A stretch of 64,000 bases of DNA, taken from NCBI RefSeq assembly GCF_900142775.1, contig NZ_FRCC01000004.1:186001-250000 (forward strand). Reading direction: 5' to 3'. A program made the position numbers and the translations under genes. This DNA is from Flavobacterium flevense (GTDB lineage Bacteria; Bacteroidota; Bacteroidia; Flavobacteriales; Flavobacteriaceae). How positions within the stretch are numbered: position 1 is the first letter of the stretch; each line of letters begins with the position of its first letter. Below, one piece after another: positions 27,422 through 34,191 of this stretch. The notes under the pieces were generated by a model that was not told where the DNA came from, made no database searches, and saw only the letters and a list, made by a program, of their open reading frames with translations.

Positions 27422-27708
27422 TCAATTATTTGGGTTTTGTCTGGTGTCAAAAACAGCAACTATAACAATCTGTTTGTAGTTGAAATGATAAAACAAACTC
27501 GTTTGTTTAGTAATAACTACCTTTCTAATCTTTTTATTTATGTTTGAAATTGAAATAATTCCGGATTTTCAACTATTAGTTGTATTGCAGAATTAATCTT
27601 ATTTAAAAATTTTCTTTTTATTTCATTATTCCATTTTGCTTCTAAATAGTTGAAAATTTCTTCAATTTCAATTTTAGCTTTAGGAGTAATTACAACTTCT
27701 CTTTTCAT
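27422..27708 (-). pseudogene. ParE/RelE-type toxin broken by a one-base frameshift
   Basis: The frame opens with ATG at 27708, 2 bases after the antitoxin stop. It reads MKREVVITPKAKIEIEEIF and continues to NPELFQFQT, then stops. Shifting frame by one base restores a typical ParE ending (SNINKKIRKVVITKQTSLF, then IVIVAVFDTRQNPNN and stop). The total of 287 bases is one short of a whole number of codons, which points to a single-base deletion near 27545-27555. ParE-family toxins act on DNA gyrase or ribosome-bound mRNA, and this copy should be inactive. A sequencing error is the main alternative. Confidence 0.82.
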
Positions 27709-27710
27709 CT

Positions 27711-27929
27711 TTAAAGATGAGGTTTTATAAAATCATCAAATGAAGAAAAATTGCCTTTTTCATATTCTTCTAAAGATTCATTTATAATATTTTGTTGTTC
27801 TTCACTTAAATTATTCCACCAATCTTTTTTCTTTGAATTAAAAATATTTTTAATGGATGTAATAATAGATTCATCATTGGTCTCTGCCAATAATTTTATC
27901 AATTCTAATTTTTCTAATTGAATATCCAT
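27711..27929 (-). CDS. Antitoxin of a ParE/RelE-type module
   Basis: A 72-residue acidic protein (MDIQLEKLELIKLLAETND, then KKDWWNNLSEEQQ and FDDFIKPHL). Small proteins of this kind, with an N-terminal LELIK.L segment and a WW.LS..Q segment, are commonly encoded just before ParE-type toxins in Bacteroidota and serve as antitoxins. The gene ends 2 bases before the toxin remnant. Its own frame is intact although the toxin is broken, as expected after toxin loss. It was apparently inserted between mvaD and mevalonate kinase. Confidence 0.75.
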   Translation of the reverse strand: MDIQLEKLELIKLLAETNDESIITSIKNIFNSKKKDWWNNLSEEQQNIINESLEEYEKGNFSSFDDFIKPHL

Positions 27930-27959
27930 TATCTAAATTTTATTAAAGATACTAATAAA

Positions 27960-29045
27960 TTATTTTATTTGATGTGCTCCATTTCCAATTTCGTCACAAA
28001 GGTACTGCCCATTTTGACAATAGCCAACTAATTCGTCCTTAATAAATTGCAATACAGTCTCTTTGTGTGTCTTTGGGTATAAAACATGCACATTTGCACC
28101 GGCATCCAGTGTGAAACAAACCGGATTTTTAGTTTCAGCTCTGAATTTCCAGATTTTATTAATGATTTCCAGTGTATTGGGTTTCATCAATATAAAATAA
28201 GGCATCGAGGTCATCATCATGGCGTGCAAAGTGAGTGCTTCGCTTTCTGTTATTTTAATAAATTCTTCCAGATTTCCATTTTCAAAAACCCCAATCAGTT
28301 TATCCAGGTTTTCATGTGCCTGTTCAAATCGCCTTTCGGCAAAAGGATGATTGTGCATCAAGTCATGTCCTACAGTACTCGAAACTTGTTTTTCGCCTTT
28401 GTCAACAAGCAAAATAGTATCCTGGTAATTTTTGAAATTTTCATGAATTGTATATGGAAATTCAACTCCAAAGAAATCCGAACTCCCTTCAATATTAGCT
28501 TGATTTCCCCAAACTACAACTTCTCCTTTTACACTTCGGCAAGCACTTCCTGAACCCAATCGTGCTAAAAGCGAAGCCTTTTGATAAAAATAATCCTCGC
28601 TCATCTCCGGATTTAAAACTTTTTCCAGACTCATCAGGTTCATTGCTAAAGCAGCCATTCCGGATGCCGAGGAAGCAATTCCTGAACTATGCGGAAATGT
28701 GTTTTGTGTGTCAATCGTAAAATGATAGTCTTTCAAAAAAGGTAAATAGATTTCAATCCTTTCGAAGAATTTCTGAATTTTGGGTTTGAAATCTTCTTTA
28801 GGTTTTCCTTCAAATAGTAAATCAAAAGAGAAATTATCAGGATTAATTTTTTTCTCGAATGCCAATGTGGTAATCGTTTTGCAGTTGTTTAAAGTAAAAC
28901 TCACTGATGGATTAGCCGGAATTTGATCTGCTTTTTTTCCCCAATATTTCACTAAGGCAATATTGCTGGGAGCGCTCCATTGAAACTGACCGCTTTCTAA
29001 AGTTTGAGAATATGAAGTGGGAATAAAATCCTTTGCTGTAAACAT
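27960..29045 (-). CDS. mvaD: Diphosphomevalonate decarboxylase
   Basis: Converts mevalonate diphosphate to isopentenyl diphosphate with ATP, the last step of the mevalonate pathway. The 361-residue protein belongs to the GHMP superfamily. Diagnostic stretches are SNIALVKYWGKKADQIPANP near the N-terminus, FPHSSGIASSASGMAALA (the ATP-binding loop), RLGSGSACRSVKG and a C-terminal CFTLDAGANVHVLYP that holds the catalytic Asp. It is somewhat longer than the yeast-type core through its N-terminus. It is the first gene of the leftward group and diverges from tspO. Confidence 0.95.
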   Translation of the reverse strand: MFTAKDFIPTSYSQTLESGQFQWSAPSNIALVKYWGKKADQIPANPSVSFTLNNCKTITTLAFEKKINPDNFSFDLLFEGKPKEDFKPKIQKFFERIEIYLPFLKDYHFTIDTQNTFPHSSGIASSASGMAALAMNLMSLEKVLNPEMSEDYFYQKASLLARLGSGSACRSVKGEVVVWGNQANIEGSSDFFGVEFPYTIHENFKNYQDTILLVDKGEKQVSSTVGHDLMHNHPFAERRFEQAHENLDKLIGVFENGNLEEFIKITESEALTLHAMMMTSMPYFILMKPNTLEIINKIWKFRAETKNPVCFTLDAGANVHVLYPKTHKETVLQFIKDELVGYCQNGQYLCDEIGNGAHQIK

Positions 29046-29062
29046 GAATGATAAAATTTTCG

Positions 29063-29070
29063 CAAAGATA
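29063..29070 (-). promoter_or_regulatory. -7 promoter box of mvaD
   Basis: Minus strand TATCTTTG followed by C, an exact TAnnTTTG match 17 bases upstream of the ATG and identical to the box before rluB. Confidence 0.6.
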
Positions 29071-29128
29071 CTTTTTTTGATTTATTCATACATTTCTTTA
29101 TTTGTTCAATCAGTATAAAGTTTTTGAT

Positions 29129-29136
29129 TATTTTTG
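29129..29136 (+). promoter_or_regulatory. Candidate -7 box of tspO
   Basis: TATTTTTG fits the consensus, but it lies only 14 bases before the chosen ATG. A TTTG lies at 29101-29104, 24 bases upstream, longer than the usual 19-21 spacing. The transcript would have a very short leader. Confidence 0.35.
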
Positions 29137-29150
29137 AAAAAAAGAAAAAA

Positions 29151-29627
29151 ATGAATAAAATCACTAAAATACTCATCGTTGTTGTCACGTGTTTAGCTAT
29201 TGGTTATTTTTCCGGAACGGTGACTCGTTCTGCCATTACAGATTGGTATCCAACTTTAGAAAAACCAAGTTTCAATCCGCCTAACTGGGTTTTTGCTCCG
29301 GTGTGGAGTATGCTGTACATTATGATGGGAGTTGCTGCGGGACTGGTTTGGAACCGAATCGATTTCGAAAAAGAACTGGTTAAAAAAGCCTTGATTCTTT
29401 TTGCAATTCAATTAGCTTTAAATGCACTGTGGTCGTATTTGTTTTTTGGTTTACACAACCCTATGTTGGCCGGTTTAGAAATAATCGTGCTTTGGCTGTT
29501 TATTTATGAAACCTATTTGCAATTTTCTAAAATCAATAAAATTGCAGGCTATTTATTTATTCCCTATTTGGCGTGGGTAAGTTTTGCTGCAGTTTTGAAT
29601 ATAAGTATCTGGTGGTTGAATCGATAA
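29151..29627 (+). CDS. tspO: TspO/MBR family membrane protein
   Basis: Tryptophan-rich sensory protein homolog of 158 residues with five membrane helices. TspO proteins bind tetrapyrroles and sterol-like ligands and modulate stress or pigment regulation. Family hallmarks are visible: WYPTLEKPSFNPPNWVFAPVW after the first helix, LYIMMGVAAGLVW, and ALNALWSYLFFGLHNPMLAG. ATG at 29151 is chosen over an upstream start at 29124, because the extra nine residues are a Lys run and the family begins near the first helix. It is transcribed divergently from mvaD. Confidence 0.93.
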   Translation: MNKITKILIVVVTCLAIGYFSGTVTRSAITDWYPTLEKPSFNPPNWVFAPVWSMLYIMMGVAAGLVWNRIDFEKELVKKALILFAIQLALNALWSYLFFGLHNPMLAGLEIIVLWLFIYETYLQFSKINKIAGYLFIPYLAWVSFAAVLNISIWWLNR

Positions 29628-29635
29628 AAATGCAA

Positions 29636-29688
29636 TAGCAATAACAATTTCAATAGCAATTTCAAAATCAAATTCAATAAGTAGTAAT
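29636..29688. repeat. Short degenerate AT-rich direct repeats
   Basis: The 60-base gap after tspO holds loosely repeated CAATAGCAAT / CAATTTCAA units. It is low-complexity sequence with no clear function. Confidence 0.4.
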
Positions 29689-29691
29689 AAT

Positions 29692-30432
29692 CTATTCAGG
29701 AGTGTGTAACTTTTTGAATTCCAGATTCTTTTTAAACAAAAAATCCATCGTTACTAGGGTGTTGTTTGATGTTGCGATGTTTTTTGAATTGGGATCTGCA
29801 TCGCAAAATTCAAGAAATAATTCGATTTCATCTGGTTTTAACTTCAAAGTTTCAAGGAAATAGCTTTGATCACAACTTGTTTTAGCTAAGTCTTTAAAAG
29901 GAATTGTGGGTCTCTCTTTTTTTACCGGTTCTTTTTCTTTTTTAAATAATCCTCCCAACAGACTTCCAACAGCAATAAAATCGATTCCGTTGTCAATGGT
30001 ACCCATATTTACACCAATAACTTTTGGTCTGTTCGCTGCTTTTTCTAAAGCATATTGAGCTAGTTTTTCTTGCTCGTACTTTGCATCTTTACTTAATTTT
30101 ATAGACGGTATTTTAGTGATGACTACTTCCTTTAATTCTTCCGCTTTTAATGTTAATTCAATGATTAAATTCTTGTCATTTGTAATAAAAGGATTGACAA
30201 TGATTTTTTTTAGCTCATAGTTTTTTGCTATAAAAAGGAGTGTGTCATCCATTTTTGCAGTAATTGAGAAGTTGCCATTAGCATCAGAAATACAAAGTGT
30301 TCTGGAGTTTGAGTTTATGATTTCTACATTTGGAATAGTATAATTGTTAAACACAATTTTTCCACTTATGGTTTGTGAGAAACTAATCTGAGAACTGAAA
30401 AGAACGAAGGTGCTGAGTAGTTTTATTTTCAT
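29692..30432 (-). CDS. Secreted protein with carboxypeptidase-like regulatory domain (paralog A)
   Basis: A 246-residue exported protein. The signal peptide is cleaved near SFSQ. A carboxypeptidase-D regulatory-like beta domain covers about residues 20-105 (ISGKIVFNNYTIPNVEII, SDANGNFSITAKMDD), ending LKEVVITK. The remaining 140 residues are charged and contain IGVNMGTIDNGIDF and LLGGLFKK. It is a same-length paralog of the gene at 31023-31763. Such domains begin many SusC proteins, but there is no barrel here, so it is probably periplasmic or anchored to the outer membrane. Function unknown. Confidence 0.8.
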   Translation of the reverse strand: MKIKLLSTFVLFSSQISFSQTISGKIVFNNYTIPNVEIINSNSRTLCISDANGNFSITAKMDDTLLFIAKNYELKKIIVNPFITNDKNLIIELTLKAEELKEVVITKIPSIKLSKDAKYEQEKLAQYALEKAANRPKVIGVNMGTIDNGIDFIAVGSLLGGLFKKEKEPVKKERPTIPFKDLAKTSCDQSYFLETLKLKPDEIELFLEFCDADPNSKNIATSNNTLVTMDFLFKKNLEFKKLHTPE

Positions 30433-30534
30433 AGGTTTGGTCTAATAGCTTGAAAGTAAAATTATTAGATTCTTCTTAATGAAAACTTACTAAATATGTA
30501 AAGTCTTGTTAATTTATTTTTTGTAAATAAAACT

Positions 30535-31002
30535 TCAATTTTCTCCTTTAATGATTTGGTTAATTGTACTGGCTATCCGGTCTACTTTGGTTTGGTCTTT
30601 TTTTGCTGCATAAATCCAGTCAATGTAAGCTTTTTGAGTTCCTTTAGTTAAGTTGGTAAAGATTTCATAAGCTCCGGGCTCGTCTTTTAAACAAAGTGCT
30701 AATTCATCCGGGATTTCAATAGCAGAATCATCTTTGTATAAAATGACTTTAACATAATCACCAGCTTCTTTTTTTATCTTTTTTCTAACAGCAGCTTTTA
30801 ATGGAAGAAATAGTTTGCCATTTCCCATGGGCATTAACTTGTAATTCTTTAACTCATAATTATCAATACTTCCACTAACGGTTACCCAGCCAAAAGGAGC
30901 TTTTTTATCTTGTACTATTTCAGGTATAACGGCATACGTCCAGCCGCCTTTTCCAGGAAATTTTTCAAGTAAGTATTCCTTGTCAACTAAAGGTTTTTCC
31001 AT
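30535..31002 (-). CDS. YdeI/OmdA-type protein with DUF1905 domain
   Basis: A 155-residue cytoplasmic protein. The N-terminal part (about 10-90: WTYAVIPEI, FGWVTVSGSIDNYEL, LKAAVRKKIKKEAGDYVKV) matches the DUF1905 beta-barrel. The C-terminal part (YEIFTNLTKGTQKAYIDWI, then KVDRIASTINQI) is the YdeI/OmpD-associated helical domain. Family members have been linked to bacteriocin or peptide protection, but the activity is not established. It lies between two paralogous secreted proteins, 20 bases after one of them, so the three may be co-transcribed. Confidence 0.82.
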   Translation of the reverse strand: MEKPLVDKEYLLEKFPGKGGWTYAVIPEIVQDKKAPFGWVTVSGSIDNYELKNYKLMPMGNGKLFLPLKAAVRKKIKKEAGDYVKVILYKDDSAIEIPDELALCLKDEPGAYEIFTNLTKGTQKAYIDWIYAAKKDQTKVDRIASTINQIIKGEN

Positions 31003-31022
31003 TTTGAAATAATTAATCTGAC

Positions 31023-31763
31023 TTATTTAGCAGCGTGTATTTTTCTGAATTCAATACTTTTTTTATAAAGAAAATCCATTAATATAAGATCATTTGAATT
31101 TTCAGATAAGGTTTTTTTAGATTCCGGATCAAAATTGCAAAAAGTAAGAAAGGCATTTATCTCTTCCTTTTTTAATTGTAACGTTTCGGTATAGAATTTT
31201 TGGTCAAAACTGCTTGTAGCAAGTTCTTTAAATTCTCTTTCAGGAATTTCTTTTTCGTCTTTTCCTTTAAATAATCCAGCTAGTTTTTTTCCGATTTTTA
31301 CAAAATCCATCCCGTTTTCAATCGTACCATTATTTACGCCTTGAACTTTTAAAGCATTTGCTCTTCTGCGAACTCCTGCTTCTTCACTTTTTTGTTGTTC
31401 CCATTTTTTATCTAATCCCCAATCAATATCCACCCGATGAATAATAACTTCTTTCAGTTCTTCGGGAGTTTTTTCAATTCTGACAATAATATTATTGGTT
31501 TCTAAATCCTGTAAACTGAGTTTTATTCCTTTTAAAGTATAGTCTTTTACGTAAAAAAGAATACTGTCATTTACACTTGCTGATAGTATAAATTCTCCTT
31601 TTTCGTTAGTTCTTGTGCCTGTTTGTGTGTTTTTATTAATTACATCAACATTTTGAAGGAAAAAATTATCAGACATCACTTTTCCTCTAAGCAGTTTGTG
31701 GGCTTGGGAATATGTTATTTGACTAACAAAGACGAACAGAATAAGCAGCAATTTTACTTTCAT
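31023..31763 (-). CDS. Secreted protein with carboxypeptidase-like regulatory domain (paralog B)
   Basis: A 246-residue exported protein with a signal peptide (cleaved near TYSQ) and the same order of parts as paralog A. The regulatory-like beta domain (LRGKVMSDNFFLQNVDVI, NEKGEFILSASVND) ends PEELKEVIIHR. The C-terminal part carries VQGVNNGTIENGMDF, KLAGLFKG and ILMDFLYKKSIEFRKIH. The matching motifs GTI(D/E)NG(I/M)DF and MDFL(F/Y)KK show that the two genes arose by duplication and that the C-terminal half is a conserved domain of its own. Function unknown. Confidence 0.8.
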   Translation of the reverse strand: MKVKLLLILFVFVSQITYSQAHKLLRGKVMSDNFFLQNVDVINKNTQTGTRTNEKGEFILSASVNDSILFYVKDYTLKGIKLSLQDLETNNIIVRIEKTPEELKEVIIHRVDIDWGLDKKWEQQKSEEAGVRRRANALKVQGVNNGTIENGMDFVKIGKKLAGLFKGKDEKEIPEREFKELATSSFDQKFYTETLQLKKEEINAFLTFCNFDPESKKTLSENSNDLILMDFLYKKSIEFRKIHAAK

Positions 31764-31834
31764 TGTAAATTAATTTGTAAGTAAAATTACTTTTTTTTGT
31801 CGAAAGTATTCCTGATGTTCAGCGTAAATTTTTG

Positions 31835-33055
31835 TTAAATCGCATTGGCCAGAATAAATCCGCTGGTCCATGCATTTTGGAAATTAAATCCTCCTGTGAT
31901 AGCATCAATATTGACGATTTCACCTGCGAAATAGAGATTTTCGTGTAGTTTGCTTTCCATGGTTTTGAAATTGATTTCTTTAAGATCAATTCCGCCAGCA
32001 GTAACAAATTCATCTTTAAAAGTACTTTTCCCATTGACCTGAAAACTGGCATTCGTGAGTTGTCCGGCCAGGTTTTGAATCTGAACTTTAGACAAATCAG
32101 CCCATTTGGTTTCTATGGAAATTCCGGAAGCGAGAACTAAACTTTCCCAAAGCCGGTTAGTTAGTTCGAAAGGTGATTTTTTAGAAACCGTTTTTTTAGC
32201 ATGATCCTGCTTTAAATCTTTTAATTGTTGTTCAGCTTCTTCTGTGTCCACATCATTTAACCAATTTACAAAAATGCTAAACTGATAGTTTTTATCATGT
32301 AAAATGCGGGCTCCCCAAGCTGATAATTTCAGGATTGCCGGGCCGCTCATTCCCCAATGAGTAATCAATAACGGACCAGTTGATGTTAATTTTGTGTCTT
32401 TTACTTTCACCGAAACCTGTGCTGAAACTCCGGGAAGTTCTTTAATTCTTGCATCTTTAATATTGAACGTAAACAACGAAGGAACCGGACTTACAATTGC
32501 GTGACCATGCTGTTGCAGCATTTCCCATATTTTTGGATTGCTGCCTGTTGCTAAGATGAGTTTTCCAACTAAATAATTTTCGTTTTGAGTTTCTATTTTC
32601 CAATGATTTTCTCCCGAAATTTCAGAATTAAAAATCGATTGTACTGCTTGTCCAGTTAGCACACTGATGCCTAATTTTTGAGTTGCTTTTAGAAAACAAT
32701 CAATAATAGTTTGAGACGAATTTGAAACAGGGAACATTCTGCCGTCTTCTTCAATTTTTAATTCTACTCCATGTTTTTCAAACCATTCTATGGTGTCGCC
32801 TGAGCAAAATTGATGAAAAGGACCTCTTAATTCTTTTTCACCACGAGGATAAAATTTGACTAATTCGTTAGGTTCAAAGCAAGCATGGGTTACGTTGCAA
32901 CGACCACCGCCTGAAATGCGTACTTTTTGCAATACTTCGGCACCGCGTTCTAAAATAGCTACTTTTAGTTTTGGATTTTTTTCTACAATGTTAATGGCTG
33001 TAAAAAATCCTGCTGCGCCACCGCCAACAATTATAATGTCAAATTTTGAATTCAT
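31835..33055 (-). CDS. FAD-dependent oxidoreductase, HI0933/YhiN family
   Basis: Predicted flavoprotein of 406 residues. The N-terminal dinucleotide-binding motif IIVGGGAAGFFTAI is followed by the family signature VRISGGGRCNVTHAC. A second FAD contact is ILATGSNPKIWEM, and the C-terminal segment TAGGIDLKEIN to GEIVNIDAITGGFNFQNAWTSG closes the FAD site. The family is sometimes called aminoacetone oxidase-like, but the physiological substrate is unknown. It stands alone on the minus strand, followed downstream by paralog B of the secreted pair after a 71-base gap. Confidence 0.9.
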   Translation of the reverse strand: MNSKFDIIIVGGGAAGFFTAINIVEKNPKLKVAILERGAEVLQKVRISGGGRCNVTHACFEPNELVKFYPRGEKELRGPFHQFCSGDTIEWFEKHGVELKIEEDGRMFPVSNSSQTIIDCFLKATQKLGISVLTGQAVQSIFNSEISGENHWKIETQNENYLVGKLILATGSNPKIWEMLQQHGHAIVSPVPSLFTFNIKDARIKELPGVSAQVSVKVKDTKLTSTGPLLITHWGMSGPAILKLSAWGARILHDKNYQFSIFVNWLNDVDTEEAEQQLKDLKQDHAKKTVSKKSPFELTNRLWESLVLASGISIETKWADLSKVQIQNLAGQLTNASFQVNGKSTFKDEFVTAGGIDLKEINFKTMESKLHENLYFAGEIVNIDAITGGFNFQNAWTSGFILANAI

Positions 33056-33057
33056 TT

Positions 33058-33116
33058 ATAAACCATTAAGAGAGTTAAGGTTAGTTAAGTTTTTTTTACC
33101 ATTAAGGAATATTAAG
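33058..33116. repeat. Dispersed CCATTAAG-type repeat, left copy
   Basis: Units such as ATAAACCATTAAG and ACCATTAAGG occur here and recur inverted at 33389-33414. Similar motifs are common between genes in Flavobacterium-like genomes. They frame the degraded GxxExxY gene. Confidence 0.5.
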
Positions 33117-33153
33117 CTCTGTATGAAATATTTTTTTAAATCATTAAGAGGTT

Positions 33154-33368
33154 TTAGTCGTCTGCGAGTCTTGAAAAATAGTCATTTATTAATGGTTTAT
33201 AAGATTTTGTTATGTTGGTTGTATTGAAGTTGATGAGTAGTCCTTGTGGGATACTCATTAACATTCTTCATATATTTTTTCTAACAAGCCAGGACCTAGT
33301 TTTTTATGAACTTTTATGGCATATCCAATAATTTCATACGATAATTGGGTTACTTCTTTTTTAGTCAT
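33154..33368 (-). pseudogene. GxxExxY-family protein gene with internal deletion
   Basis: ATG at 33368 begins [19 protein letters not shown] and continues [17 protein letters not shown], then a stop. This contains the family signature G-x-x-E-x-x-Y (GLLEKIY). After a frame change the ending resumes as PQGLLINFNTTNITKSYKPL, continuing to a stop at 33154, which matches the usual C-terminal GLLINFN segment. Normal members have about 125 residues, so roughly 50 central residues are missing. The family belongs to the PD-(D/E)XK nuclease-like group and its function is unknown. This copy should be dead. Confidence 0.8.
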
Positions 33369-33388
33369 AAATAAAATGATTTATTTAA

Positions 33389-33414
33389 TAAACTTAATGT
33401 CCTTAATGGTTTAA
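33389..33414. repeat. Dispersed CCATTAAG-type repeat, right inverted copy
   Basis: CTTAATGGTTTAA at 33402-33414 is the reverse complement of the left-copy core. It overlaps the stop codon of the following glycerophosphodiesterase gene. Confidence 0.5.
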
Positions 33415-34094
33415 AAGAAAATTCTATCTGGAAAATCAGAGATAATTCCGTTTACGTTGAATGTTTTTATTTTTTGAATGGCATTTTCCGAATTTACTGT
33501 CCAAGGATAAATTTCGAATCCCTTTTGTTGCATCAAAATTACATTTTCTTTTGATAATAATTTATAATAGGGATTAATAGCAAAAGCGTTTATCTTTTTG
33601 GCGAAAGCCAAAGCACTGTCAATGGATTCTTCGGTCAAAACACCAATTTTGATTTTTGGGTCTAATGAATGGGTTTCTTCGAGCATTTTCCAATCAAAAC
33701 TGGAAATGAGAAAATGGTTGTAATCCCAATTTTTTTCTGAAATGTAACGAGATATTAATTGAATTACCGGCTTAGGAGTTCCAATACCTTTAAGTTCAAT
33801 GTTGATAAAACACAGTTGATTCACTAAATCAAATACTTCGGTTAAAGTGGGTATTTCTGCTGTATTTTCAATTTTTAAAGCTTTCAATTCCTTTAAAGAC
33901 AATTGATTTACTTTGCCTTTACCATTGGTAGTTCGGTCGACGGTTTCATCGTGGATAACAATTAATTCGTTGTCAGAACTTAAATGAACATCGAGTTCAA
34001 TCCCGTCAACGCCTAAATGAATCGCTTTTTCGAAAGCAATTAAAGTATTTTCTGGTTCGTAACCTTTTGCACCGCGATGACCTATTTTGAGCAT
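33411..34094 (-). CDS. Glycerophosphodiester phosphodiesterase
   Basis: Hydrolyses glycerophosphodiesters to glycerol 3-phosphate and an alcohol. The 227-residue protein shows the GDPD active-site pattern: IGHRGAKGYEPENTLIAF (catalytic His-Arg and Glu), GIELDVHLS (metal-binding Glu and Asp) and VIHDETVDRTTNGKG (second catalytic His). No signal peptide is seen, so it is probably cytoplasmic. ATG at 34094 is chosen because the 13 upstream residues come from a repeat-rich leader and the family starts near this Met. Confidence 0.93.
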   Translation of the reverse strand: MLKIGHRGAKGYEPENTLIAFEKAIHLGVDGIELDVHLSSDNELIVIHDETVDRTTNGKGKVNQLSLKELKALKIENTAEIPTLTEVFDLVNQLCFINIELKGIGTPKPVIQLISRYISEKNWDYNHFLISSFDWKMLEETHSLDPKIKIGVLTEESIDSALAFAKKINAFAINPYYKLLSKENVILMQQKGFEIYPWTVNSENAIQKIKTFNVNGIISDFPDRIFF

Positions 34095-34107
34095 AAAGTT
34101 TTTTAAT

Positions 34108-34145
34108 CGCAAAGTTCGCAAAGTTTTACGCAAGGTTCACAAAGT
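34108..34145. repeat. CGCAAAGTT-type tandem repeat
   Basis: Four degenerate copies of CGCAAAGTT (CGCAAAGTT, CGCAAAGTT, CGCAAGGTT, CACAAAGT) lie in the leader of the glycerophosphodiesterase gene. This is a familiar intergenic motif of Flavobacterium-like genomes, without known function. Confidence 0.6.
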
Positions 34146-34191
34146 AGGAACTTTTTATTTTTTTTGAATTTTTAGGGTAAATCCAGGCATG

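Noticed and set aside
31819..32052. 77-codon minus-strand frame beside the HI0933-type gene end
   Set aside because: It is an out-of-frame shadow of the flavoprotein gene. The true C-terminus with its FAD motif is in the other frame.
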